Notes: generated by a model not told the origin, from the sequence alone. Numbered from the stretch's first letter, positions 9,010 through 16,563 are shown. The stretch: 64,000 nt of DNA from an uncultured Clostridia bacterium (GCA_947168885.1 CAMVNQ010000017.1:1-64000), one strand, 5' to 3'. Numbers and translations are program-made.

Positions 9010-9060
9010 CAATACACAATTAATGTGCGTGCTTCGCACGTCATCTGAATCGTGACGAGA
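9010..9060 (-). repeat. Dispersed intergenic repeat, copy A (minus orientation)
   Basis: The reverse complement reads TCGTCACGATTCAGATGACG followed by a short G/C inverted repeat and AATTGTG. It matches copies at 9119, 13773, 24063 and 37429. It forms an inverted pair with copy B around the terminator at 9076-9117. Confidence 0.7.
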
Positions 9061-9075
9061 CCATATAATAAATTT

Positions 9076-9117
9076 ACCTCCCGAAAGAGTGTATCTTCGG
9101 GAGGTTTTGCTTTTTTT
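9076..9117 (+). terminator. Intrinsic terminator of dprA operon
   Basis: Stem ACCTCCCGAA / TTCGGGAGGT with a 10-nt loop, followed by TTTGCTTTTTTT. It is flanked on both sides by inverted copies of the dispersed repeat. Confidence 0.85.
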
Positions 9118-9118
9118 A

Positions 9119-9179
9119 TCTTTGTCACGATTCAAATATTCCGACGCAGATGGGAACAACAATTGTGCATTATGCATTA
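9119..9179 (+). repeat. Dispersed intergenic repeat, copy B (plus orientation)
   Basis: Begins TTTGTCACGATTC and ends AATTGTGCATTATGCATTA. The final TTA is the stop codon of the minus-strand YbaK gene. Confidence 0.7.
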
Positions 9180-9656
9180 TACAAAGAGGATGTCGTCGAA
9201 TCTGCCGTGTATAGCTTCAACAAGCGCACGGGGCGAAAGCTTTATCTGAAGCCCTATGCGGCCGCCGCTGATGTAAAACTCGTCAAGACTCTCCGCCGAA
9301 CTGTGAACGACTGTCATGAACTGCTTCTTCATACCTATCGGTGTACAGCCCCCGCGCACATATCCCGTTACAGCGGTAAGATCCTTCAGCGGCAGCAGCT
9401 CCACAGACTTCTCACCGACACTTTTCGCCGCTTTTTTGAGGTCAAGCTCCCTGTCCACGGGGATAAGGAAACAGTAGTAACTTCCGCTCTTTCCGTGCGC
9501 GACCAGGGTCTTGAATGTACTGTCGAGAGGCTGTCCGAGAGCGTTCGCAGTGGTTATACCGTCAACGAACTCGTCACACTCGTAAGTCTGTTCAGTATAT
9601 TTTATCTTGTTTTTTTCAAGGAAACGCATAGCGTTTGTCTTTGCTTCTTTAGCCAT
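9177..9656 (-). CDS. ybaK: Cys-tRNA(Pro)/Cys-tRNA(Cys) deacylase YbaK/EbsC
   Basis: A 159-residue aminoacyl-tRNA editing enzyme of the YbaK/ProX family. It removes cysteine misloaded on tRNA-Pro in trans. Family features include the N-terminal MRFLEKNKIKY, the central GQPLDSTFKTLVAHG, the strand-loop CFLIPVDRELDLKKAAK, and GYVRGGCTPIGMKKQF near the active site. The length is normal. Its stop codon coincides with the end of repeat copy B. It lies 12 nt downstream of the hydroxyacid dehydrogenase and is probably co-transcribed with it. Confidence 0.9.
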   Translation of the reverse strand: MAKEAKTNAMRFLEKNKIKYTEQTYECDEFVDGITTANALGQPLDSTFKTLVAHGKSGSYYCFLIPVDRELDLKKAAKSVGEKSVELLPLKDLTAVTGYVRGGCTPIGMKKQFMTVVHSSAESLDEFYISGGRIGLQIKLSPRALVEAIHGRFDDILFV

Positions 9657-9668
9657 TACACGCTCCGA

Positions 9669-10619
9669 TCAGCCGTTCACGACATTAACGGGTGCGCCGT
9701 TTATAAACGCGGCAAGGTTCTTCTCCGCAATGTCAAGAAGTCTCTTTCTCGTTTCAAATGCCGCCCACGCAATATGCGGCGTTATGATGCAGTTCGGTGC
9801 ACCAAACAGAGGACAATCCTCCGCCATTGGCTCGGTACGCAGCACATCAAGTCCCGCCCCTGCGAGCTTCCGACTGTCGAGTGCGGTGCGCAGAGCATTT
9901 TCGTCCACAACGGGCCCGCGCGATGTGTTTATGAGTATCGCTCCGTTCTTCATCTTCGCGATAGTCTGTTCGTTTATCAGGTTTTCCGACTGCGGCGTAA
10001 GCGGACAGTGCAGCGTTATAATGTCGCTCTCCGCCAGCAGTGTGTCCATATCCACGAACGGGAACGGACATCCGGGCTTTTGTGTGCGCGAGTTTACGAT
10101 AACACGCATCCCGAGAGCGTCCGCGGCTTTTGCTACCCGGCTTCCGATAGCACCATATCCCACGACACCGATAGTCTTGCCGGCAATACAGGTTATAGGG
10201 TACGGGAAGTACGAAAACGTAGGGCTCTTCTTCCAGTCCCCCGCCCTCACGGAATCGCTGTATCTGCTCAGATTTCCGCAGAGTTCGAAAATATAAGAGA
10301 ACACGAGCTGCACCACTCCGTCGGTAGAGTAGCCGGGAACGTTGGTAACAACTATACCGCGCTCTTTCGCGAAATCAAGATCGACATTGTTACAGCCTGT
10401 CGCAAGAATACCGATATATTTAAGTTTTTCCGCCTTGCTCATGACATCGGCAGTGATAAGCGTCTTGTTGCAAAGCACTGCATCGGCATCGCGAACCCGC
10501 TCCGCTGCCTGCTTAGGGGCTGTAACATCATACCTTATTACCGTTCCGTATGCCGTGAATCCGGAAAAGCTTATATCTCCCGCGGTGACAGTATCCGCGT
10601 CTGTAAGGACTATTTTCAT
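9669..10619 (-). CDS. D-2-hydroxyacid dehydrogenase (glycerate dehydrogenase-like)
   Basis: A 316-residue NAD(P)-dependent dehydrogenase of the D-isomer-specific 2-hydroxyacid family, which reduces a 2-keto acid such as hydroxypyruvate to the D-hydroxy acid. The NAD fold shows GVVGYGAIGSRVAKAADALG. The catalytic Arg is in INTSRGPVVDE, the Glu in DVLRTEP and the His in ITPHIAWAA. Domain order (split substrate domain around the NAD domain) and length are typical. The start is ATG 10619 with AAAGGAGAACGATAT upstream, 42 nt inside the longest frame. Exact substrate not resolvable. Confidence 0.88.
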   Translation of the reverse strand: MKIVLTDADTVTAGDISFSGFTAYGTVIRYDVTAPKQAAERVRDADAVLCNKTLITADVMSKAEKLKYIGILATGCNNVDLDFAKERGIVVTNVPGYSTDGVVQLVFSYIFELCGNLSRYSDSVRAGDWKKSPTFSYFPYPITCIAGKTIGVVGYGAIGSRVAKAADALGMRVIVNSRTQKPGCPFPFVDMDTLLAESDIITLHCPLTPQSENLINEQTIAKMKNGAILINTSRGPVVDENALRTALDSRKLAGAGLDVLRTEPMAEDCPLFGAPNCIITPHIAWAAFETRKRLLDIAEKNLAAFINGAPVNVVNG

Positions 10620-10845
10620 ATATCGTTCTCCTTTCGGAAGTTTTCTTTTTTGGCACTGCATCGTGCAGCACCCGGAAAACTTCCCTGCAACATCCTTGTC
10701 TTCGTACAGTTATTTATGTCATAATGACCAATTCAGTGTTGCTTCTCCGACGATTATACCACATTCCACCAAATATTTCAATATATTTTTGAATTAAAAT
10801 TCATTTGTACAGCGAACAAAATCAAATAACAAGCGCGCGTTAATG

Positions 10846-10880
10846 CGTTTTTACAGCATTTTCACAATACTGTAAAAACG
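10846..10880. promoter_or_regulatory. Perfect 11-bp inverted repeat upstream of marR promoter
   Basis: CGTTTTTACAG (10846-10856) and CTGTAAAAACG (10870-10880) form a perfect inverted repeat with a 13-nt centre. It lies about 36 bp upstream of the -35 box and is not followed by a T-run, so it looks more like an operator than a terminator. The rest of the 371-nt gap 10662-11032 is AT-rich, and I see nothing else in it besides the promoter. Confidence 0.55.
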
Positions 10881-10916
10881 ATGTTAAAATTTTTATGATA
10901 TTTGTCAAAAACGCTA

Positions 10917-10945
10917 TTGACTTTTTTGTAGGGGTGTGTTATAAT
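10917..10945 (+). promoter_or_regulatory. SigA promoter of the MarR-family gene
   Basis: TTGACT (10917-10922), a 17-bp spacer and a perfect TATAAT (10940-10945), followed by a roughly 80-nt leader to ATG 11033. Confidence 0.8.
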
Positions 10946-11032
10946 AATTTTGTAAATAAATAATATGTGTCAGAAACTATATATATTACTGTTACATCGG
11001 CATGACACAGACAGATCACAGGAGAATCCGCA

Positions 11033-11491
11033 ATGAAAGATACAGAGTTAGGAAATTCTTTATATAAGCTTTATCATACGATCATAAGACTTGAAGCGAG
11101 AGAGATCAAGGATAATAAGAATTGCAGCGAACTTACCGTAAACGAGCTTAACCTTATAGAATGCATTCGCTCTCTCACAAAAGGGAATGAGGGTCCGACA
11201 ATAAGCTCGATAGCATCTGCTCTCGACATAACGCGCCCTTCTACCACGGTCGCAGTGAATAAGCTCTGCGCTAAGGATATCGCAGAAAAGACCGAATGTG
11301 AATCTGACGGACGCTCCGTAAGAGTAAAGCTCACATCAAAAGGCGAGAAAGCCTATTCTGTTCACCACTCATTCCAGACCTCGCTTGCAAAGTCCGCAAA
11401 GCAGAGTATGTCAGAGAAGGACTGGAACGCACTTACCGACAGCTTCACAAAGCTGTCCGATTTCTTCGATGCAAAAGCAGAAGAAATGTAA
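11033..11491 (+). CDS. MarR-family transcriptional regulator
   Basis: A 152-residue winged-helix repressor. A central helix-turn-helix (SSIASALDITRPSTTVAVNKL) is followed by the wing (ESDGRSVRVKLTSKG), with dimerisation helices at both ends. It has a strong promoter of its own and a perfect inverted repeat upstream, so autoregulation is likely. The next gene, DAHP synthase, is 177 nt away, with a palindrome between, so a link to aromatic metabolism is possible but unproven. Ligand unknown. Confidence 0.88.
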   Translation: MKDTELGNSLYKLYHTIIRLEAREIKDNKNCSELTVNELNLIECIRSLTKGNEGPTISSIASALDITRPSTTVAVNKLCAKDIAEKTECESDGRSVRVKLTSKGEKAYSVHHSFQTSLAKSAKQSMSEKDWNALTDSFTKLSDFFDAKAEEM

Positions 11492-11509
11492 TTTATGCAA
11501 TATCGGTAG

Positions 11510-11539
11510 TTTTTTGCAGGTCAAATGACCTGCAAAAAA
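11510..11539. promoter_or_regulatory. Perfect palindrome between marR and DAHP synthase
   Basis: TTTTTTGCAGGTCA (11510-11523), AA, and its exact complement (11526-11539) make a 30-bp near-perfect palindrome. The T-run comes first and the A-run last on both strands, which is the reverse of an intrinsic terminator. It could be an operator or an mRNA-stabilising hairpin. Confidence 0.45.
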
Positions 11540-11668
11540 GATGCGCTTCCGATTTAGCAGTTGAAACTGTTTATAGGTAAAAGCAATAAAATCTTTTAGT
11601 TGATATAAAAAATTTTATTGATAATAAATCAAACTAAATTTCATGACAAAAAACAGGAGGACAAAACA

Positions 11669-12697
11669 ATGGGAATGACATTCAACCGCAAGCTTCCGAT
11701 CCCGAAGCTTATCAAGGAGCTCTATCCGCTCTCCGATAAGGTCGCAAAGATAAAGGAAGAGCGCGACGAACAGATGAAAGCGATCTTCAGAGGTGAGGAC
11801 AAGCGGTTTCTGCTTATAATCGGACCCTGCTCGGCAGACAGAGAGGATGCCGTTCTTGATTACGTCAGCAGACTCACAAAGGTACAGGAACAGGTCAAGG
11901 ACAAGATATTCATTGTTCCGCGTATCTACACCGGAAAGCCCCGTACCACCGGTGAGGGCTATAAGGGTATGCTCCATCAGCCCGACCCGAACAGACCCGA
12001 GAATATGCTCGACGGTATAGTAGCAGTACGCCGTCTGCACGCCCGTGCAGTTGAAGAGAGCGGCCTCGTCTGTGCTGATGAGATGCTCTACCCCGAGAAC
12101 TACCGCTATCTCTCCGATATAATCTCGTATAACGCAGTAGGAGCACGCTCCGTTGAAAACCAGGAGCACCGCCTTGTTTCAAGCGGCATAGACGGTCCTG
12201 TAGGAATGAAGAACCCGACGAGCGGTGACTACTCGGTAATGCTCAACTCCATTACGGCCGCACAGGCTGCACACATGTTCATTTACAGAGGCTGGGAAGT
12301 CACGACCTCCGGAAACCCCTATGCTCACGCTATTCTCCGCGGCTATACCAACAAGCACGGAAACGCGATACCGAACTATCACTATGAAGATCTCAACCTC
12401 ATCTACAAAATGTACACAGCCAAGAAGCTCCAGAATATGAGTGTCATCGTTGACTGTAACCATGCAAACTCCGGCAAGCAGTACCTTGAGCAGATCAGGA
12501 TCGCCAAGGAAGTGCTTTACAGCAAACGCCACAGCGAGGATCTGAACGGCTTTATTAAAGGTCTTATGATCGAGAGCTATATCGAAGACGGTGCTCAGAA
12601 GATCGGCGAAGGTGTTTACGGAAAGTCTATAACCGACCCGTGCCTTGGCTGGGAGAAGTCCGAAAAGCTCATATACGAGCTCGCGGACGTTCTCTGA
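11669..12697 (+). CDS. aroF: 3-deoxy-7-phosphoheptulonate (DAHP) synthase, class I
   Basis: First enzyme of the shikimate pathway: condenses phosphoenolpyruvate and erythrose 4-phosphate to DAHP (EC 2.5.1.54). Signature segments are IIGPCSADREDAV, PRTTGEGYKGMLHQPDPN, GARSVENQEHRLVSSG and DCNHANSGKQ, which carry the PEP and metal ligands (Cys, His, Glu, Asp). The 342-residue length matches the AroFGH-type enzymes. The start is ATG 11669 with CAGGAGGACAAAACA upstream; upstream in-frame codons lack a ribosome site. The symbol aroF is used generically; the feedback specificity cannot be read here. Confidence 0.9.
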   Translation: MGMTFNRKLPIPKLIKELYPLSDKVAKIKEERDEQMKAIFRGEDKRFLLIIGPCSADREDAVLDYVSRLTKVQEQVKDKIFIVPRIYTGKPRTTGEGYKGMLHQPDPNRPENMLDGIVAVRRLHARAVEESGLVCADEMLYPENYRYLSDIISYNAVGARSVENQEHRLVSSGIDGPVGMKNPTSGDYSVMLNSITAAQAAHMFIYRGWEVTTSGNPYAHAILRGYTNKHGNAIPNYHYEDLNLIYKMYTAKKLQNMSVIVDCNHANSGKQYLEQIRIAKEVLYSKRHSEDLNGFIKGLMIESYIEDGAQKIGEGVYGKSITDPCLGWEKSEKLIYELADVL

Positions 12698-12716
12698 TAA
12701 AAACATCAGAACTTTC

Positions 12717-12752
12717 CCCCGTCCGGCAGAACAGACCGGACGGGGATATTTT
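12717..12752 (+). terminator. Hairpin after DAHP synthase
   Basis: Ten-bp stem CCCCGTCCGG / CCGGACGGGG with a 9-nt loop, followed only by ATATTTTC. The weak T-run and close spacing to the Rsm22-like gene (12763) suggest partial termination. Confidence 0.6.
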
Positions 12753-12762
12753 CGGAGGAATT

Positions 12763-13716
12763 ATGCAGTTTCCGGAGGAATTACGAACAGCCGCGGAAGC
12801 ATACGCTGAGAGCTTCGACAGAAAACAGCTCATAAAAGCGGCTTCCGCGGTGTCCGAAAAATACAGAGAAGAGCGTGCCGACGGCTCACGGCTCGTAACG
12901 GCCGAAGCTGAGACCGCAGCTTACGCTGTCACGCGAATGCCCGCGACCTTTGCAGCGGTGAGCAGCGCCCTTGAACACGCGCTCGCCTGTTACGGCGGTA
13001 ATATTACGTCATGCGCTGATATAGGGGCAGGTACGGGCACGGCGGGCTGGGCTGCTGCAATGCTCGCGGAAGAACTTGAAACGCTCGACTGTTACGAACG
13101 TGTTCCGTCGATGCGCAAACTCGGCGAAAAGCTTATGGACGAAGCTGATATACCAACAAAGGCGAACTGGTACGACTACGACATCACGAACGGCACTCTG
13201 CCGCACAGCTACGATCTCATAACAGCCGCCTATGTGCTCAACGAACTCACAGATACTGCCCGTGCCCGCGCAGTAACCGCGCTATGGGAAAAGACAGACG
13301 GTATGCTGCTGATCGTCGAGCCCGGAACAATGACGGGTTATCGGAACATAATGCAGGCACGAAAGCTTCTTCTCGCAAACGGCGCGGCAATAGCGTACCC
13401 CTGCCCCAATATTGCGGAGTGTCCGCTGCCAGACGGCGACTGGTGCCATTTCACCGCAAGAGCGGCGCGCTCGAAGCTGCATAAGCAGCTCAAAGGCGGC
13501 GAGGTGCCGTATGAGGACGAGAAATTCTCGTGCATCGCAGTGGTGCGCAGTGAGTGCAGACCATGTGAGCGCCGTATCCTGCGACATCCGCAGATAGCGA
13601 GCGGAGTGATAACGCTTCACACCTGCACCGCAGCCGGGATCGAGGATATCAGAGTCACCAAGTCGTCAAAACTTTTCAAAGCCGCGAGAAAATCCGAATG
13701 CGGCGACTGCATCTGA
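12763..13716 (+). CDS. Rsm22-family ribosomal small-subunit methyltransferase-like protein
   Basis: A 317-residue protein with a class I SAM-binding core (SCADIGAGTGTAGWAAAM, then LDCYERV and AAYVLNEL). A C-terminal Cys-rich region follows (YPCPNIAECPLPDGDWCHF, later SECRPCERRI and a final Cys near TLHTC). This combination matches Rsm22/METTL17 proteins, which act on the small ribosomal subunit and in mitochondria bind an Fe-S cluster through such cysteines. The true start is ATG 12763 with CGGAGGAATT just upstream, well inside the longer frame that overlaps DAHP synthase. The bacterial role is not established. Confidence 0.82.
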   Translation: MQFPEELRTAAEAYAESFDRKQLIKAASAVSEKYREERADGSRLVTAEAETAAYAVTRMPATFAAVSSALEHALACYGGNITSCADIGAGTGTAGWAAAMLAEELETLDCYERVPSMRKLGEKLMDEADIPTKANWYDYDITNGTLPHSYDLITAAYVLNELTDTARARAVTALWEKTDGMLLIVEPGTMTGYRNIMQARKLLLANGAAIAYPCPNIAECPLPDGDWCHFTARAARSKLHKQLKGGEVPYEDEKFSCIAVVRSECRPCERRILRHPQIASGVITLHTCTAAGIEDIRVTKSSKLFKAARKSECGDCI

Positions 13717-13724
13717 AAAAGCAT

Positions 13725-13758
13725 AAACAGACCGATAGGACGTCCTGCCGGTCTGTTT
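13725..13758 (+). terminator. Terminator hairpin shared with 37387-37422
   Basis: Stem AAACAGACCG / CGGTCTGTTT, followed by GCATTATATAGCATTTT. The same stem and part of the loop recur at 37387-37422, and both are followed by a copy of the dispersed repeat. Confidence 0.7.
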
Positions 13759-13772
13759 GCATTATATAGCAT

Positions 13773-13842
13773 TTTGTCACGATTCGGATAACGGGCGAAA
13801 CGCGCTCAAAAATTGTGAATTATGCATTTTGCATTGTGCATT
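13773..13842 (+). repeat. Dispersed intergenic repeat, copy C
   Basis: Starts TTTTGTCACGATTCGGATAA, continues through GGGCGAAACGCGCTC, and ends with AATTGTGAATTATGCATT followed by degenerate TGCATT repeats. It is bracketed by two terminator hairpins. Confidence 0.75.
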
Positions 13843-13869
13843 AAAAAAAGCGCCAAAGGCGCTTTTTTT
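13843..13869. terminator. Bidirectional terminator of rnpB
   Basis: AAAAAAAGCGCC, AAA, GGCGCTTTTTTT: a symmetric hairpin that works on either strand. It lies immediately 3' of the RNase P RNA on the minus strand. Confidence 0.85.
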
Positions 13870-13872
13870 AAA

Positions 13873-14230
13873 CAGACTAAATCGATAAGCCGAGTTTTGT
13901 CGTTGGGTGAACATCTATCTGATCTTACCGTCGCCGGTAAGCTTGTCTTGCGTAACGCAATGTAGCCGCCTTAAACGGAGCGCGCCGAGCAGGCGCGTAG
14001 CTCTCCGAACCAATCGGCGTTGCATCGGATAGGGTTTACATGGCATACGCGTCTCCGCGTATCCGGTGAGCTCTTACCTCGCCTTTCCACCCTTACATAC
14101 TAAAGTATGCGGTATCTCTCTGTTGCACTTGCCCTAAGGTCGCCCTCGGCTGCCGTTAACAGCTATCCTGCTCTGTGATGCTCGGACTTTCCTCAGGGAT
14201 AAAATCCCCGCGTCCACCTGACTTAGTCTG
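13873..14230 (-). ncRNA. rnpB: RNase P RNA, class A
   Basis: The catalytic RNA of RNase P, which removes 5' leaders from pre-tRNAs. On the minus strand the ends pair as P1 (CAGACTAA at 14230-14223 with TTAGTCTG at 13880-13873). Conserved class A segments are present in order: GAGGAAAGTCCGAGC, ACAGAG, GGTGGAAAGGCGAGGTAAGA, AACCCTATCCGATGCAA and GACAAAACTCGGCTTAT. The length of about 358 nt is normal. Its promoter lies at 14239-14268 and its terminator at 13843-13869. Confidence 0.95.
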
Positions 14231-14238
14231 CAACTGCA

Positions 14239-14268
14239 ATTATAGCATATCCCCGCCTAAAAAGTCAA
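14239..14268 (-). promoter_or_regulatory. SigA promoter of rnpB
   Basis: Minus strand TTGACT (14268-14263), an 18-bp spacer and a perfect TATAAT (14244-14239), placing +1 close to the start of P1 at 14230. Confidence 0.85.
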
Positions 14269-14302
14269 GTATTTTGTAATATATTCCATTTCGCCAAAAC
14301 TA

Positions 14303-14332
14303 TTGCCAAAAACCGACATTGTGTGGTATAAT
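14303..14332 (+). promoter_or_regulatory. SigA promoter of the RlmL-like gene
   Basis: TTGCCA (14303-14308), an 18-bp spacer and a perfect TATAAT (14327-14332), 40 nt upstream of ATG 14373. Confidence 0.7.
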
Positions 14333-14372
14333 ATCAGAAGATAGATCGTAATAACAATATTCGAGGTTTTTT

Positions 14373-15491
14373 ATGGAATACAGACTTACTGCGCCCTGTC
14401 ATTTCGGGCTCGAAAAAACGCTCGCGTTCGAGATAAAACGCGCCGGCGGCGAAAATGTTACAATAAAGGACGGCCGTGCCGATTTCACCGGCGACGAGAA
14501 CGTCATAGCAAAAACAAATATCACCTGCTCGGTAGCAGAACGCATCGGCATAGTTCTCGCCCGCTTCCCCGCGAAAACGTTTGATGATGTGTTTGAAAAC
14601 TGCAAAAATATACCGATAGAAGAGTTTGCCGGGAAAACCGATAAGCTCCATATCGTAAAAGGGCACTCGCTCAATTCGAAGCTCACGAGCATACCCGCGC
14701 TGCAGCGTACGATCAAGAAAGCGCTCGTTATCCGTATGCAGGGTGCGTATAAAATTCAGACGCTTCCCGAAACGGGAGTCGTCTTCCCCGTACATTTTCT
14801 GCTCATGAAGGACGAAATGACCGTGACGCTCGACACGTCGGGTACAGGGCTCCACAAACGTGGTTATCGCGCATTCTCAAATGCCGCGCCGATAAAGGAA
14901 ACCCTTGCCGCGGGACTTGTCGATCTCGCGCATATCCGCAGCACCGATACCGTTGCCGACCCGTTCTGCGGAAGCGGAACCATACTTATCGAAGCCGCCC
15001 TCAAAGCCGCAAACATCGCGCCCTGTATGGATCGTCGCTTTGCTGCTATGGAATGGGGCTGTATCCGGAAAGATGTATGGAAGAACGCCCGTGAAGCTGC
15101 TAAAGAAGCAGTGAGGACCGACTGCGCGTTCACGGCTTATGGATGGGATATAGACCCCGAAGCCGTGAAGCTCACACTTGCGAACGCTGAAAAAGCGGGT
15201 GTTTCGCAGTACATAAAGGTATCAAAGCGCGACATACGCGACTTCCACTATCCTGCCGACGGCGTTAAGATCATAACCAATCCGCCCTACGGTGAGCGAA
15301 TGGGAGAGCTTGACGAAGCGAGAGAAATCTACCGCACAATGGGGGCGATGCTGCTTCCGCGCGGCGACAGCCAGATTTATGTCATAACGCCGTCAGACGA
15401 GTTCGAGGATCTTTTCGGCGAAAAAGCAAACAAGAACCGCAAGCTCTACAACGGTATGATAATGTGCCGTCTTTACAGTTATTCGGGGTAA
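14373..15491 (+). CDS. THUMP-domain RNA methyltransferase (RlmL/YpsC type)
   Basis: A 372-residue SAM-dependent rRNA methyltransferase. An N-terminal ferredoxin-like and THUMP region (about 1-160) is followed by GLHKRGYR and a Rossmann core with DPFCGSGTILIEAAL (SAM binding). The N6/N2-methyltransferase catalytic motif IITNPPYGERMG follows. The layout matches YpsC and the RlmL N-terminal half, which make m2G in 23S rRNA. The length is standard. The SPL radical SAM gene begins 4 nt after its stop, so the two are expressed together. Confidence 0.9.
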   Translation: MEYRLTAPCHFGLEKTLAFEIKRAGGENVTIKDGRADFTGDENVIAKTNITCSVAERIGIVLARFPAKTFDDVFENCKNIPIEEFAGKTDKLHIVKGHSLNSKLTSIPALQRTIKKALVIRMQGAYKIQTLPETGVVFPVHFLLMKDEMTVTLDTSGTGLHKRGYRAFSNAAPIKETLAAGLVDLAHIRSTDTVADPFCGSGTILIEAALKAANIAPCMDRRFAAMEWGCIRKDVWKNAREAAKEAVRTDCAFTAYGWDIDPEAVKLTLANAEKAGVSQYIKVSKRDIRDFHYPADGVKIITNPPYGERMGELDEAREIYRTMGAMLLPRGDSQIYVITPSDEFEDLFGEKANKNRKLYNGMIMCRLYSYSG

Positions 15492-15495
15492 GAAA

Positions 15496-16368
15496 ATGCA
15501 TTTTGTTGAAGCTAAAAGCATCCTCACAGCAAACAGCGGCATGAACGGAATGAACATCTACCGCGGCTGCACTCACGGATGTATCTACTGTGACAGCAGA
15601 AGCAGATGTTACCGGTTCACCCACGCGTTTGAAGACATTGAGGTCAAGCAGAACGCGCCTGAACTTCTCGATCATGCGCTTCGTTCAAAGCGGAAGATAT
15701 GCATGATAGGCACGGGCGCCATGTCCGATCCTTATATGCACTGCGAAAAAGAACTGCTGCTTACCCGCCGCTGCGAAGAAGTGATACTGCGTCACGGATT
15801 CGGACTTGCGATACAGACGAAATCCGATATGATACTGCGGGACATAGACCTGCTTGATGAGATAAACAAGAACGCAAAGTGCGTCGTGCAGATGACACTT
15901 ACGACTTATGACAGCGACCTTTGCAGACTCATCGAACCGAACGTCTGCGATACAGGGCGGAGGCTCGAAGTACTTCACGCAATGCACGACCGCGGCATAC
16001 CCACAGTCGTGTGGCTGACACCGATACTGCCGTTCATCAATGACACCGACGAGAATGTCGGCGCTCTTTTGCGTGAGTGTGCGGATGCAGGCGTAACGGG
16101 CATCATCACATTCGGCATGGGCGTAACGCTCCGCGAGGGCGACCGTGAGTACTTCTACGACGCGCTCGATAAACACTTTCAGGGACTTAAAGAACGCTAT
16201 ATCCGGACATACGGCGACAGCTACGAAGTCCCGAGCCCGCGTAACGACCGCCTTATGCGGCTTTTCAACGATTTCTGCGGCGAACACGGGATAATGCACA
16301 CCCCGCAGAGCTGTTTTACGTTTCTGAACGATCTTCCGTGCCCAAACGTGCAGATGTCACTGTTTTAA
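15496..16368 (+). CDS. SPL-family radical SAM protein
   Basis: A 290-residue radical SAM enzyme. The [4Fe-4S] ligands are in NIYRGCTHGCIYCDSRS (CxxxCxxC), followed by a TIM-barrel with IGTGAMSDPYMHCEKELLLT and IQTKSDMILRDIDLL. This is the group annotated as SPL-family (spore photoproduct lyase-like, Rv2578c-type) proteins. True SplB proteins are longer and carry a distinct catalytic Cys, so a spore-DNA repair role is only a possibility. Its coupling to an RNA methyltransferase gene hints at nucleic-acid work. Its stop codon forms part of the TTAA flank of the MITE-like element. Confidence 0.85.
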   Translation: MHFVEAKSILTANSGMNGMNIYRGCTHGCIYCDSRSRCYRFTHAFEDIEVKQNAPELLDHALRSKRKICMIGTGAMSDPYMHCEKELLLTRRCEEVILRHGFGLAIQTKSDMILRDIDLLDEINKNAKCVVQMTLTTYDSDLCRLIEPNVCDTGRRLEVLHAMHDRGIPTVVWLTPILPFINDTDENVGALLRECADAGVTGIITFGMGVTLREGDREYFYDALDKHFQGLKERYIRTYGDSYEVPSPRNDRLMRLFNDFCGEHGIMHTPQSCFTFLNDLPCPNVQMSLF

Positions 16369-16526
16369 GGGTACCTCTAAAAACCGCTTTGATAAGAGAA
16401 AATGAGATAGCTGCGTCGGATACAAGGAAAGCCGACGAAGCCGGGCTGGCGCCCGGTTAGGAGGTTTGACGCAGTAGACGGCGTGGATAGCTCTTTTTCT
16501 CTCAAATTGGGTTTTTAGAGGTTCCC
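16369..16526. mobile_element. MITE-like element with TTAA duplication
   Basis: A 158-bp non-coding element with terminal inverted repeats GGGTACCTCTAAAAACC and GGTTTTTAGAGGTTCCC (one mismatch). It is flanked directly by TTAA at 16365-16368 and 16527-16530, as expected for a 4-bp target duplication. Internal complementary blocks (AGAGAAAATGAGATAGCT against AGCTCTTTTTCTCT, and CCGGGC/GCCCGG) let the whole element fold as a long hairpin. It has no transposase and would need one supplied in trans. It fills most of the gap between the radical SAM gene and the next gene. Confidence 0.7.
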
Positions 16527-16563
16527 TTAATGCGGATAATAATAAACTAAGGACTATGATCTG

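Noticed and set aside
9150-10724. 524-codon plus-strand frame across YbaK and the hydroxyacid dehydrogenase
   Set aside because: Antisense shadow of two well-supported minus-strand genes.
12640-12762. Upstream extension of the Rsm22-like gene overlapping DAHP synthase
   Set aside because: The ATG at 12763 has a strong GGAGG site and a terminator hairpin lies within the extension.
16369-16526. Structured non-coding RNA or riboswitch for the DUF3810 gene
   Set aside because: Terminal inverted repeats and TTAA flanks fit a MITE better, and no riboswitch core is recognisable, though an RNA role cannot be excluded.
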